From Phycomyces blakesleeanus NRRL 1555(-) (taxonomy: Eukaryota > Mucoromycota > Mucoromycetes > Mucorales > Phycomycetaceae): a stretch of DNA of 64,000 bases. The position numbers and the translations under genes were made by a program. This document shows positions 1-11,088 of this stretch, piece after piece; the first letter of the stretch is position 1, and every line of letters begins with the position of its first letter. A model generated the notes under the pieces. The model did not search any database. It was given only the letters and a program-made list of their open reading frames with translations, and was not told the DNA's origin. The stretch is taken from positions 1,104,291-1,168,290 of the forward strand of contig NW_017265148.1 of the NCBI RefSeq assembly GCF_001638985.1, in the 5' to 3' direction.

Positions 1-331
1 CAACAAAGATCCATTGGAAATACTTGATAACATTGCCAATGCCTTTGGAGAACTCCTTGCAGTTATTGCTCCTACTACTATATCTGCTTCTGCTTCTGTC
101 CCTTTCGCAGCTTCTTCCATTGGTTCTACTCTGGATTGGCATACAACACCTTCGGAGACTTTTTTGGCATCTCTTCTGCTGCTCCTTCTGTCAGTCCAGT
201 GGTTCTTACTGGTGCAAACGCTGGTGAAATTAGTAAACATAATTGCAATAAAGTTTTAGTAAGTGTTGAGATGTACAGTAGTTTATCAACATAATATCTC
301 ACACTAAGTATAGACTCTTATCCGAGGAGAG
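1..331. other. Left edge, unassigned
   Basis: Two overlapping short reading frames run from about 14 to 259 and would give hydrophobic, Ala/Ser/Leu-rich peptides. They overlap each other, show no recognisable motif, and may be the tail of a gene lying outside the window. I assign nothing here. Confidence 0.3.
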
Positions 332-1131
332 TTGAAGAAACACAACTTCAAATCAAATAAGCTGGAACTAGTTGCAGCTAATGACAGCAAGCACAGTTGG
401 GATGTTAATGTTGATTACAGACTTCTACCCAACAGACAGCTGATGCATGACCTTCATGCATATCTGGCTCCAAAGGTTGTTGGGACTAGTATTCAACAGG
501 CCAATATTAGCAATTGTATATATACAAACTTTTGTGGAACAAGACGCCAAATCAAGGAATTGTATGAATCGCGCAAAAAAACAAATTCTCAGTCAAGAAA
601 AGCAGGTTGAGAGACCAATGTATGTTAGAAGTATATTTTGATTGCAAATTAAATGTATTCATATTAATACATTTATAAACTAGCATTTTGACCATCGCAA
701 GCTGACCTACTATACATTCAAGACTGAAATTGATGTGAAGGTGGGTAAGAGCTGTGACAGACTCTTACAGAAAGAAGCAATGTCTGAGGACGAATCTGAA
801 AACAATATGTCTGGAGTCTTGAGTAACTGTGTGATTTGTACAGTGCATCCAAGTTGGAGAAGCAATGAGATAATTTCTTTTGTTTACATTATTGTATATA
901 GCTTTTTTTGTTTTTTTATGGATTTAAATGAAACAGAACTTTGATTAATCACTTATTTGTATTTAGTACAATCACTTTCTTGTGGTTGTTGATGATTTTA
1001 TGCATAATTGCATGGACTTCAATTCGCATCAGATTTTGAAGAGGTCTTTTGGTAGAGATGCTATTTTAGCAGTCCCGTCTAGATTGACATCCCTTCTCTC
1101 TCATTGGACTTTTAGAGATGAGTTTCAATAA
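332..1131 (+). pseudogene. Decayed hypothetical gene in three pieces
   Basis: Three blocks in the same direction look like exons or fragments of one unrecognised protein. The first (332-610) contains LLPNRQLMHDLHAYLAP. The second (735 to about 870) contains MSEDESENN and HPSWRSNEI. The third (about 977-1131) reads VDDFMHNCMDFNSHQ and ends LSHWTFRDEFQ before a TAA. The first block has no ATG and the frame changes between blocks. No enzyme motif is visible. The acidic SDE stretch followed by WRS resembles multicopy hypothetical proteins found beside transposons in Mucorales, which is only an impression. It could be the accessory gene of a decayed element. Confidence 0.35.
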
Positions 1132-1639
1132 ATTTTGTTTTCTTATCCTCCACATCCTCCACATCCTCCATCTGACAATGATAAACGTACCAACAAATAC
1201 AAACACTATGATTATTCTTTTCTGTGTGCCTTTAAAAAAGGGAGTTATATTTTATTATTTTTTAAATGTATTGTTTTTTTGGCAAAGGAATGACTAGCAT
1301 CTTTTTTACTTTTCTGCGCGTTGTATGCTCAGCAGTTGCTACTTCTAACATTATTTTATGCACTGGCAACACACATTGCAAATCGTCAGGAGAAAATGTT
1401 GGAAAGCAGGTTTCAACGTGTTTGTACTCTCGCAATTTATCATTTTCGGGTGTGTACTATTTGATAAATGCAAAAGTATGTTGAGAATTGTGAAGAAGTT
1501 GCATTGGGCAACTATGGGTGCGGAGCAAGGGAGTAAGGAATGATGAGGTGGGTGGAGGAGTGAAAGAATGAGTGAAAATGTACTATATTTGACCTGTGTA
1601 TGCGATGATATACTCACCAGTACTTCCAATAAACTTTGC

Positions 1640-3382
1640 TTATACAAGAGAGCCACAACTTCCAGATTCACCTTTACCCTTGTAGACCTGCCCAAGGATG
1701 TTGATGTATTTCAACAGGGTGATTGTATTGTTGACAAAGTATGGTGATTCCGACGCTTGTTGAAAGTGAACTAATTGTTCATTGTTGTACGCAACTTTGT
1801 AGTATTGTAAGAGATGAACATAGTGAATGTCACTCATTGTGGTAGCGGATTTTAATGATAGAGGGAATGCGGAAGGAGGGAGAGGTTTGTTGCCTTTTAC
1901 AAGTACATTTGGATCTTCAGAAGCCTCAACAAATGACTGTATGCGGAAAGTACGTTGACGGATGGATGGAATAGTGGCAGGTGTAAAGGAAGAATTGAGT
2001 TTGGTAAGGAGAGGAAATGCAGATGTCTGGCAGGTACTTTGAAGAAAAATGTTGACAAGATCGTCTTTGTACACATCTTCAATAAATTTCTTCATAAATG
2101 TTTCTTCAAACCTGATCTTTCTGTTTGCCTTCAATTTTTTTAACAACCTGTTAAATTGCTAGAACCCGAATAGCCAATAAGCATACACTGGTCCAAAATC
2201 ATGAATTGTATCTCGAAGATGGAGGTGTAGGTGCATATTACAGGTGAGGATTTCGGCGTTGTACAGCTCGTCACATCTGGTGCAAAAAGTTTGAAGAAAC
2301 TGATAGGCAGTGTTGACTTCATCGAACGTGATTGTTGGCTTGATCAATAGGCAGCATGCATCAACAAAGTTAATCCAGTTTTCAAATCTGTTTTTTGCAA
2401 GAGCATCTTTTAACAGAACTGACAAGTATACAAGCATCCATGACTTTGACTCATCTGCCTTCATATACAAAAACTGCTTTCCTATTTTCGAGTTCAAAGA
2501 GGTGTATCCACCAGGCACAATCATTGTTTCTGCAGTCTTTTGGATTGCCGCAAAATCGCCATCTTGAATGTCTTTGTCTTTGATCCAACAATCCATCAAT
2601 CTTTTAGGCGTTCCCAAGAATAAATTATGCATGGGATTGATGATCATTCCACGTACTAGATCAAGGTATTCTAGGCAATGCAACTGCGACCATCGAACAC
2701 CATTTTTGACCTCCAGCCGATGCCTTTCTGAGGGGGTACTAGCACTTTCCCACTTCTCAGCATGCAACCTGTTCTCTACACCGTCACGAAGCACCCACCG
2801 AGAGAAGTCAAACCCACGAAAGTCAACATTGACATCATTTTCCAAGTGAGGGAAATGTTTGTTGCACTTGTAACATGTGCATGTACTGTTGTGTGAGGTG
2901 AACCCACTTGTCTTTCTTGCTGCTGGGATGTCACAGGCCACCATCATCAATGCAGCACAGATGCAAACACCACTAGAACATTCGAAAGTTGGGATTGCTA
3001 GTCCTTCATACAATCATATCAGATCATCTACCATAGGCTGGAGATAATGGTTTATCTCTTCAGATTTGAGTTCATTTAGGCCAGGCATCAGTCCTACGAG
3101 AAGTATGTTCTCTGGCTTGTATCTTTCATTGCAAGGCAGATTGTTTACTACCAGATATATGGCACCAGTCGAGTGCGTAACATTATTGAAAGGTTGAAAC
3201 CAGTTGATGTTAAGAGTCAGCATTAATGAATGCGAATCCTTTGTAAATTGCATGCCATCTTTGACTTTGAGCTCCTTCCACATGGCACCGTCATATATGT
3301 CACACATTGTATCCACCATCTTCAGCTTGTGATTCCAATGTCTAATTTTATCCTTGATTTCTAGACAAAGAAAAAACATTCT
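1640..3382 (-). pseudogene. Tnp2-type (CACTA/Plavaka-like) transposase, C-terminal part
   Basis: Reading leftward from the MULE target site, this is the catalytic and C-terminal part of a Transposase_21/Tnp2 protein. Visible landmarks are YDGAMWKEL, LTLNINWFQPF, RYKPENILLVGLMPG, a Cys pair (CYKCNKHFPH), NPMHNLFLGTPKRLMDCW and HLHLRDTIHDFGPVYAYW. NPMHNLFLGT is the usual active-site neighbourhood of the family. The frame is broken by a TGA near 3013 and by a TAG just after WLFGF near 2158. Homology resumes with RLLKKLKANRKIRFEETF down to 1640. A further open stretch (1351-1695) may belong to the 3' end. The N-terminal part lies across the MULE at 7228-8740. Confidence 0.85.
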
Positions 3383-3390
3383 TAAAATAT
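3383..3390. repeat. MULE target-site duplication, left copy
   Basis: TAAAATAT lies immediately outside the left terminal inverted repeat and recurs exactly at 7220-7227. Joining the flanks with a single copy restores the host transposase frame, which supports 8 bp as the true duplication length. Confidence 0.85.
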
Positions 3391-3586
3391 AGGCAATGAT
3401 CTGGACATGCAAGAAAAATTAGGGTCGGACATGCAAAAAAATATCAAAAGGGAGAATTAAACGTGATGTCACTTGTAATTGGCCTTTGGGAGTGTTACTA
3501 ACAAATTGGACACTGATAAGACATGCAAAAGCAAGCAAATTGAAGAACTAGATGTGATGTCACATATAATTAGTTTTGCATGTTAC
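3391..3586 (+). repeat. MULE left terminal inverted repeat
   Basis: About 196 bp that match the reverse complement of 7023-7219 almost throughout. Shared stretches include AAGAAAAATTAGGGTC, AAAGGGAGAATTAAACGTGA, GACACTGATAAGACATG and TAATTAGTTTTGCATGTTAC. The outermost ~20 bases are more diverged than the interior. Confidence 0.92.
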
Positions 3587-3694
3587 CTACATTTTTTTTT
3601 GGGTAGGATCAGATAAATTACTCTTCAGATTGCCAATTAAATCACTGCCCTTTTTTACTACAACATTAGTGCATAATTTTCTTTGACATTTAAC

Positions 3695-6600
3695 ATGAGC
3701 AACATTAACAACATCAACAACACCAACGACTTTGTCATTGTTAGCAAGACGTTGAAGAAGTACGATGCTGCCTTGACTGAGTTCAACTCAATTTTTCTTG
3801 TTGGAAGAGAATTCTCTTCAGTCATAGCTGTTCGAGAAGCTGCCAAGACATATGGTGTCAAGCATAATATTGCTCTCACTACTGAATATGCATCAAGCTC
3901 TTGTATCAAATTGATTTGCAAGCACTCTGGCAAATATAGAGATACCAGAAAAGCCGAGAAGGTTGCTTCCAAAACATCAGTTATGGGTGAAACTCTTTTT
4001 GAATGGGAGAGAAAGCGCGAAAAAGACATGCAGAAGCATGGCTGCCCTTGCTTCATGTATGCCAACACCAAGAAGGGCAGAAAGCTCACTGTGCGCTCCC
4101 ATGAGGCAGAGCATAACCACCCCATTGAAGAAGACCGCAGAGCATATGCTATGTACTGCAAACTCTCACCTGAGGCAATGGCGCTTGTGGTTAAGCATCT
4201 GGAGAACAATGTTGATGTATTCACCATCTTCAACAGTTTGAAAATAAATGGATATACAAATATTGTTTGCCATGACATTGCTAATATAAAGCAACATTTT
4301 GGAAAATCGGAAAAAGGAAAGGAGATATTTTACTTTATCACTACTCTGCAAGATCTTGACTTCCATGTCAGGTATTCTGTTGGTAATACAGAAGACAATC
4401 AAGTGAATATGGTCTTCTTTGTGCATCAGGATGTGATTAATGAGGCACAAAGAATGCCTGAGACTGTCATTATTGATGCCACATATAAGACAAATAGTCA
4501 TCAAATGACTTATGTCAACATTGTTGGTACTAGCAATGTGAGTGGAAACTCTCGTACCACTTTAAAGACGTATCCAATTGCCGGTGCTTGGGTAGAGCAT
4601 GAGACAGAAGAAAATTATCTCTGAGTGCTTAGCTGTCTCCGCAATGCAGTCTGGCCCAATGACAACAACAACAGCAACAGCAGCAACAACAAACAAACAA
4701 CACTTCTCCCAGATGTTTTCATCACGGACAACGAAAAAGCATTGAGAAATGCTATTAATTGAGTCTTTCCTGAGTCAAAGCAGTTGTTGTGCTATAAGCA
4801 TATCAAAGACAACTTTAAAAAGCAATTGCTTCCAATGATGAAGGGAGACGAGAGTATCAAAAAGAGAGACCTGTTGGATAAGCTGTCAGAATTCCTTGAC
4901 TGAATTGCTTTAAAATGCATTACACATCAAGAAGTAAAAAACAAAACAAATGGATACCTTGAATTTGCAAAGGAAAATTGCAAAAACCAGAGAAAAGCTG
5001 CTAGTGCTTTTCTTGAGAAGTATGTATAAATTTTTTAAATTTGATGTAAACAGTATTTAACTATAAAAAATCGTGTTGTTTTAATATACTTTATCAGAAA
5101 AATGAAAGACAAGGAAAACTGGGTGAACATGTATGTTTACAAACATGCCCATTTTGGCAATCACATGTCGAACCGTGCAGAAAGTGCTTATGCTTCTCTC
5201 AACTCTTCTCTTGGTACTTCCTTGAGTAAACTGAAGACAGTTACCCTTAAAGTAAAAAAGTGGTATGACGAGTTGGTAAGTTTATTCTATACCATTTTAT
5301 GCATTTATTGGTTATAATATATTTATAAATTGTATAGGTTGCAGATTGCAAGCATCGGCTAATGGTGGAAAGCCTTGGAGAAGGAACAAAGATTATGTTT
5401 GATAAAGTCAATGCAACCAGACTAAATGACATCCATCTTAAAGTCTGTAGATTTGCAATAGATCAAATCAAATTAGAATTATCCAAATCCATTATACCTG
5501 AAAAACTAGCCAAAGAGTTCAAATGCCTCATACAATATAATTACCTGCTTTCTTGTTATCACACGCTTGCCAAATTCAATACCATCTCAATCTTCTGCAT
5601 TCCAAGACGCTGGAGAAAAAACTATCTAGAAGGAGAAAGTAATATATATAATAATAGCAATAATTACGTGACGATTTTCTCATATAACATTTTATTCCGT
5701 AGACTATTTAACTATCCAAAATGCAACCCCAGTACCCCCAAACATCAACAATATCAAACCAATAACCCCAGAATTCAACTATGCTCTTGAGCTTATTTGC
5801 AAACATTTTGCCAATGCTCAGAGCAAACAAGAACAAATCAATATATACCAATTGATAGAAAGAACTTTGAAACAAATCGACGCACAGAAACTCGAAAACC
5901 TTAAGGGCCCAACAGTAGTCGAAGCCATTAAAGGCCGACCAAAAAATACCAAGTGCAAGATGATTGCATTAGAGCATTGCATCAATACCAAAAAAGAAAA
6001 AATCACAAAAAAAATTAAAACAGAAGAAGAACAAAAAAAGTAAGATTTTAATATTGTTTAGATTTAATTTACTAAATCTTTGCTTTGTTTTCTAGGCAAA
6101 AAATATTCTCAGCTAAAGAGCAAAAAGCCATAAAAAATATTATCAACCTTGGGTCACCATGCAATCCCACATTACTAACAAATCTCACAATCGCACCAAA
6201 ACATATATCAACAATCTTTTCTCCTGAAGCAGACGGAAATTGTGGGTACAGGGCGATAGCAATGGAAGTGTACCAGGACCAAGAGGAGTGATCAAAAGTA
6301 AAAGACCAAATGCTTGACACATTTCTAAAACATCAACACACATACTACCAGGGAAGAATGGAGCATGGCAATATGACTGCATCCAATAACCAACTAATTC
6401 GCAGTCTCCAAAACAAGCGCTCACCTCTCCCCCAGCAACATTGGTTTGGTACAATCAATCATTCTCAACTTGTAGCCAATACATTTAGCAGAACAGTGGC
6501 TGTATATTGAAATACTCCAATTGAAACAGGCGACTGTCTTTTTGTTCCATTTGCTATCTTGCCAGAAAAAGTAGAACTAATAATTATTATCTTAGATGTA

Positions 6601-6720
6601 AACCACTTTCTTCTTGCCAAGCACAAAAACACTCGAAATTTCTGCTGGCCAAAAATCAACCCCTTTCATAAAAGAATAATTCAAAAACATGGCCTTCAAG
6701 ATTATTCTTTGATGTACTAA
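3695..6720 (+). pseudogene. MULE transposase fused to OTU-like cysteine protease
   Basis: The first ATG is at 3695. An N-terminal FAR1/WRKY-like region is followed by the MULE catalytic core: ETVIIDATYKTNSHQMTYVN holds the first Asp, VFITDNEKALRNAI the second, LLCYKHIKDNF follows, and the Glu region is HFGNHMSNRAESAYASLNSS. A proline-rich linker with KGRPKNTKCK comes next. The C-terminus has an OTU-type protease signature: DGNCGYRAIA supplies the Asp and Cys, and DVNHFLLA supplies the His. Introns lie near 5020-5100, 5275-5338, 5638-5702 and 6041-6095. In-frame TGA codons occur at 4622, 4760, 4901, 6289 and 6508, so this copy is likely non-functional. Transposase-protease fusions are known in some MULEs; whether this OTU version is described I cannot check. 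Confidence 0.85.
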
Positions 6721-7022
6721 CAATCAAGGTATGGCTTTTAAACTAGAATTATCTTGAATTATATTAACTTTTTGTATATAGCTTTTTTAGATTTTTTTTT
6801 TACTTTTTAGATTCTATATTTATCTCTATTATCAATATTCCCTTCTGTTTCTATTCCATTTATTCTTATTTTTCTATTTTTCTATATTTCTATATTTATT
6901 TTCCTTATAATCTTCTATATTTATCTTTATATTTATCTCATTATAATTTTTTATATTTTTACAATCAACATTAATTTTGAAACATTTAACAAATATCAAC
7001 GCTGACCCTCCAAAAAATGCGT

Positions 7023-7219
7023 GTAACATGCAAAACTAATTATATGTGATGTCACATCTAGTTCTTCAATTTACTCGCTTTTACATGTCTTATCAGTGTC
7101 CAATTTGTTGGTAACACTCCCAAAAGCCAATTATAGGTGACGTCACGTTTAATTCTCCCTTTTAGTCTTTTTTTTGTATGTATGACCCTAATTTTTCTTG
7201 TATGTCTGTATAAATCCCC
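7023..7219 (-). repeat. MULE right terminal inverted repeat
   Basis: About 197 bp, the inverted partner of 3391-3586. Both copies contain near-palindromic TGAYRTCAC cores (for example TGACGTCACG) roughly 30 and 130 bases in from the ends. These could be transposase-binding or CRE-like sites, which is an inference. Confidence 0.92.
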
Positions 7220-7227
7220 TAAAATAT
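7220..7227. repeat. MULE target-site duplication, right copy
   Basis: TAAAATAT, identical to 3383-3390. Confidence 0.85.
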
Positions 7228-8740
7228 TAATGACGGACTGGCACAAGTATGAATGCTTGACCATCAAAGCACCCAATGCTGATGTTTTCTTCAATTAGCA
7301 GTTGCAAGACAAGCATGCACCAAGCTTTACAAAATCGCAATGGGATGGGACAGATACACTTTCTTCGTACACCTTGTGACAATCCTGACACACAACAAAT
7401 TTCTTTATGCCTTTTGTTATGGCTGAGAAACCTGTCATGCGCTGAAGATCAGGAAGGCTCAAGGGCAGCTAGAAATCCTGCTCGTAAATTGTCAAGAGCT
7501 TGTTGATGAACTTGATTAAGACAACGGCACCCTTGTCAACCACATAGTGGGAAGCGAACATCACCACAAAAGTAGCAATGAACCTGTGCACTGGGTTCTG
7601 GGGCATATCGGGGGTATTGTAAATGAGTATTGACAACTGCTGTAATTGAGAATAAGTCTGAAGGAAATAATATAAGGCCTCAGCTATTCCAGTCAAAGGT
7701 GTTTACCGATTATTTTATTATTTAACACACAGGTTTAGCATGCATGATAGTGATTATATTTCATATGATGATATCACCATAATATAGGATACACCAGTGG
7801 ATTATTATAAGCATAATTATAACTCATAAACACATTTACTTTCGATGTTAATACTTCATTGGGACTACACACATCTATATAATTAATCATACATTAATTA
7901 TTCCAAGATCACATTGCTCTGATTAAGGCTCAGATAGGATCGATTATCTGACCCCAGTCATATAATTTTCCCGATCCAAAATAATATAAATAGCAGTAGT
8001 AGTTCAGTGTAGGAACCTCATCAAACTTTGATACCAAATCTTTCTCAATAAACAAACCCTACACAAGTTCTCACAAATCTTTGTTCCTCATCTCAAATCT
8101 TTAATTCTTCTTCTTAAAAAACTTCTTCAACTTCAACCACCACAACAGGGGGTGGCAAAAGGGTCTATTATAAAAAAATTAATGCTATTTTTTTTAATTT
8201 TTTAACACTAACTGACCTTCACTATTCAATTCATTGTCGTTGAGCTCAATAACATCGTCTTCGCTTTCGTCTTCACTGATTTCATTGCTGTTGCTTCTAC
8301 TGTCATCATTGTCGCCATTGCTGATCATGTCATTAGTAACAGAAACGTCTTCAGTATCAGACATTGAAGCTCCTTCCCAAACAGGTAATTTTGTCTGAGT
8401 GTATGATTCTTCTAGGGCTCCGAGTTGATGGGTTAAGATAGCTACATTTAGAATATAACACTTGGTTAATATCTAATGGTATCTGAATTAAATAAACCTT
8501 ATGTTCATCATCGACCTCCATCATATTTCTTTGGGTAGACATGTCTATTACAACACGTTATTTCATGGATTACAATTCAATTAAATAAATTCAAATATTG
8601 TAACCCTTTCACATCTTATGGAATTTAGTCTTGCCCTTTTATTATGACGTTGAGCAGTTCTTCTGGCAACAAAACTATAGCCGAGATCGTCCTGACTACA
8701 TCCAACACAATGGCACTTTTCGTTGCAGAGTTCAGGAATT
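7228..8740 (-). pseudogene. Tnp2-type transposase, N-terminal part
   Basis: This continues the gene at 1640-3382 on the far side of the MULE. Reading leftward from about 8735 there is a Cys/His finger-like block (CHCVGCSQDDLGYSFVARRT followed by AQRHNKR). An exon MSTQRNMMEVDDEHK starts at 8542, and an intron leads to HQLGALEESYTQTKLPVWEG and an acidic stretch (SRSNSNEISEDESEDD). After a gap with unclear sequence, NPVHRFIATFVVMF and LPLSLPDLQRMTGFSAITKG lead to a CxxC finger (CQDCHKVYEE). TAG and TAA stops fall in this last part. The last codons before the MULE read KHSYLCQSVINIL and continue in frame as RMFFLCLEIKDK on the other side. Confidence 0.75.
7741..8147. other. AT-rich insert in the Tnp2 gene, possible solo LTR
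   Basis: About 400 bp interrupt the expected coding sequence between two recognisable parts of the Tnp2 gene. The stretch begins near TGATAGTG, contains a TATAAATA box near 7984, an AATAAAC signal near 8050, a pyrimidine-rich tail, and ends in ACAACA. This is LTR-like in character, but I found no clear 5-bp target duplication. It could also be an ordinary large intron. Confidence 0.25.
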
Positions 8741-9019
8741 GTAGATATAATATTTATTTATTTTTACTTTGAAGTGTTAAGAGAAAAAGGAAACAAGTAC
8801 AATATTTACTAAATTTACTATGTCTTTAAAATAAATTGTTATGTCTTTATAATAATAATAATAAATAATATTTTTGACTGTTGTATCCGAGCCAATAGAA
8901 AACCGGAAAACAGTGTTTTCATCTTGAACACACAAAAAAAGCTGAGATGAAAAAATACCCCAGATTTTCAATTGTTATAATTTAACTTTGTACATAGTAA
9001 TTCCCATATGTTTTTCTAG

Positions 9020-9676
9020 TGAAGATGAAGTATATAAAGATAAGTTTATTTACAAAGTAAATACATATAGCCCAGTAAGCATATTCTTATAATTTATTTG
9101 CATTCAAAGATTGTCCGGTAGCTACCATACTGCAGCACAAGCCCCAAGTAATTAGATGCACCTACTCATTGATAGCTAGCCAGATTGTTTAGTATACCCT
9201 ATACAATATCACTTTAGTAAGACTGTAACTTACATTGGCTGTATTTTGTGAAAGGAAGTCGAGAGTTTATTATATAGTAGCTGCTTGAAAAAAAAACTGC
9301 AAAAAAATGTGTTTTTCTAGTTGCATTAGTCTTTTTTTAAAAATCAAAACACAATTGTAGTGATTTTATATTAAAAGTGTCTTAAATTTTGAGTGGTGCA
9401 TGTTGTTTGAATGTGATTACAGAAAAAGTAATGGAAGAAAGTAGAGAAAATGAGTCGATTTGTCATTGATTAAAAAAAGAGATTGTTAAGAGAATTTTTT
9501 GTTGTTGTTCTGAAAGACGGAAATAACAGGGAATTCAAAAAATTAAATACAATGACTTTGCATGTTTCTTCTTGGTGGTGAGACTGCCACACTACTTTCT
9601 GTCCCACCAAGATTACTTTTAAAAGTATAGTTTTGTCAGTGTATTAAGTTTTACGTTTGAACAATCTATACACACA
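9020..9676. repeat. ~650-bp dispersed non-coding repeat, copy 1
   Basis: This stretch recurs in the same orientation at 35052-35720 with high identity (roughly 95% by eye), falling off at both ends. It contains no long reading frame. A hairpin near 9571-9605 pairs CTTGGTGG with CCACCAAG. It lies just upstream of a dead Tc1, but copy 2 does not, so it is a separate unit, perhaps a non-autonomous element or part of a larger one. Confidence 0.85.
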
Positions 9677-9784
9677 GACCCATACAATAAAAGAAAGAAA
9701 AAAGTTTAAACTCAACTGTATTGAACATTTTTAATGCAAAGTTGTTGTGCTTTTTTAAAAACTCTTCTCATTCAAATCTCACAA

Positions 9785-10845
9785 TGTTTTAGCAAATAAA
9801 TAAAAGTATTCCTAAGAAACGAAAAGAACTTTCAGACTATCAGAAAGGACTTATTCTCAGTGGTGCTCTCCATAACATTTTATTGACTGCCATTTCAGAG
9901 AAGACAGGCATATCTATGACAACTGTACATAGTACAGTTCAAAGATGGAAACAGAATAGCACGCCATTAACAAAAAAACGCCAAGAACGTCCATCAATTT
10001 TGGGTAAAAAAGATTTATGCCAGCTTAAAAACAAAATGAAGAAAGATCATAATGTCACACTTGGAGAACTCATAAACACCAAGAAACTTATGATTGGCAA
10101 GTACATTTCCAAGAATATCATACACAAAGCTATTTGTAAGATCAGAATGTCTTCTTTTCATCCTGTGTTTAAGCCAAGACTATTCAGAGCACATAAAAAG
10201 AAATGATTGTTGTTTGCTAAACGTTGCAAAGAAACCAATCAAAGATGGAATTATGTGATTTGGAGCAATGAGTCTCACTTTATGGTTTTCCCAAAGGATG
10301 GAAACCTTAGAATTTGACGCTTTCCTCTGGAGAAGTTCAAGTCTAATTGTATCATGCCTAGAGTACAGTTTGGAGATGGTTCAGTAATCGTTTGAGGGTG
10401 TGTGTGAGCAGGAGAAGTAGGCCCACTAAAAACAATTATTAACAGTCTTGATAAATTTGGCTATATAAATCTTTTGGAAAGAAAGTTGCTCTCATTTTAT
10501 GGTCACCTAAGTGAAAGACATGACAGGAAGTTTATTTATCAAGAAGATAATGCTCCTTGTCATAAGTCAAAACTTGTTAAGAACTGGAAAAAGACTCAGA
10601 ATGTATCAATAATGGAATGGCCACCAAATAGCCCAGATCTCAGTCTTGTTGAGAACCTATGGGCTCATTTGGGTCGGATGGTAAGAGCAAGAGTACCAGC
10701 TCCAAAAACTATTAAAGAGCTAGACAAGGTTATCCATAAAGAATGGAAGAAAATACCAGTTGCAGTATGCAAGACATACTGCATGTCTATGCCAACTCGC
10801 ATAGCCTGTATGAAGAAAGCCTGTGGTGATATTATCAAATGTTAA
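9785..10845 (+). pseudogene. Tc1-family transposase, decayed
   Basis: The N-terminal helix-turn-helix region (LSDYQKGLILSG, ISEKTGISMTTVHSTVQRWK) is followed by a DDE core. The first catalytic Asp is replaced: WSNESHF stands where WTDEATF occurs in the Tc1 at 23072. The second Asp is in YQEDNAPCH and the Glu in PPNSPDLSLVENLW, a DD34E-type spacing. Four in-frame TGA codons lie at 10204, 10315, 10393 and 10405. The last three occupy positions that are Trp in the other Tc1 of this window. No reliable terminal inverted repeats were found. The copy is dead. Confidence 0.88.
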
Positions 10846-11020
10846 ACTTCCAATAAAAATTATTGTTCTTAATATTTAAAGTTTATATATTCTTATTCCA
10901 ATGATTTTGAAAGTGGTTTCTTAAGTAAAAGTAAACAAACAATTAAGAGAGAGTTATGAATGTTATTTTTCACTTTGGCAGAAACTAAAACTTTCTTTCA
11001 TTTAATTGATGAGACTGTAC

Positions 11021-11058
11021 AAGGCACGCAATTCGAAAATTTAAGTCGCACAATTGAG
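11021..11058 (+). repeat. IS630-like left end, 22-bp subrepeats
   Basis: Read on the minus strand this is GTGCGACTTAAATTTTCGAATT followed by GCGTGCCTTGTAC, matching the 22-bp units at the right end with several substitutions. Confidence 0.65.
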
Positions 11059-11088
11059 TGTATGTTATATTATGTAAAAAATGAGAAA

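Larger units (their letters stand above)
3391..7219 (+). mobile_element. Mutator-like element (MULE) with OTU-domain gene
   Basis: A 3.8-kb element with ~196-bp terminal inverted repeats, an 8-bp TAAAATAT duplication and one rightward gene. Long inverted repeats plus an 8-11-bp duplication are the hallmark of Mutator-like elements, and the encoded FAR1/MULE transposase agrees. It sits inside a Tnp2 transposase gene on the opposite strand. Both ends are intact, so the structure is complete, but the coding sequence carries several in-frame TGA codons and is probably dead. Confidence 0.92.
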
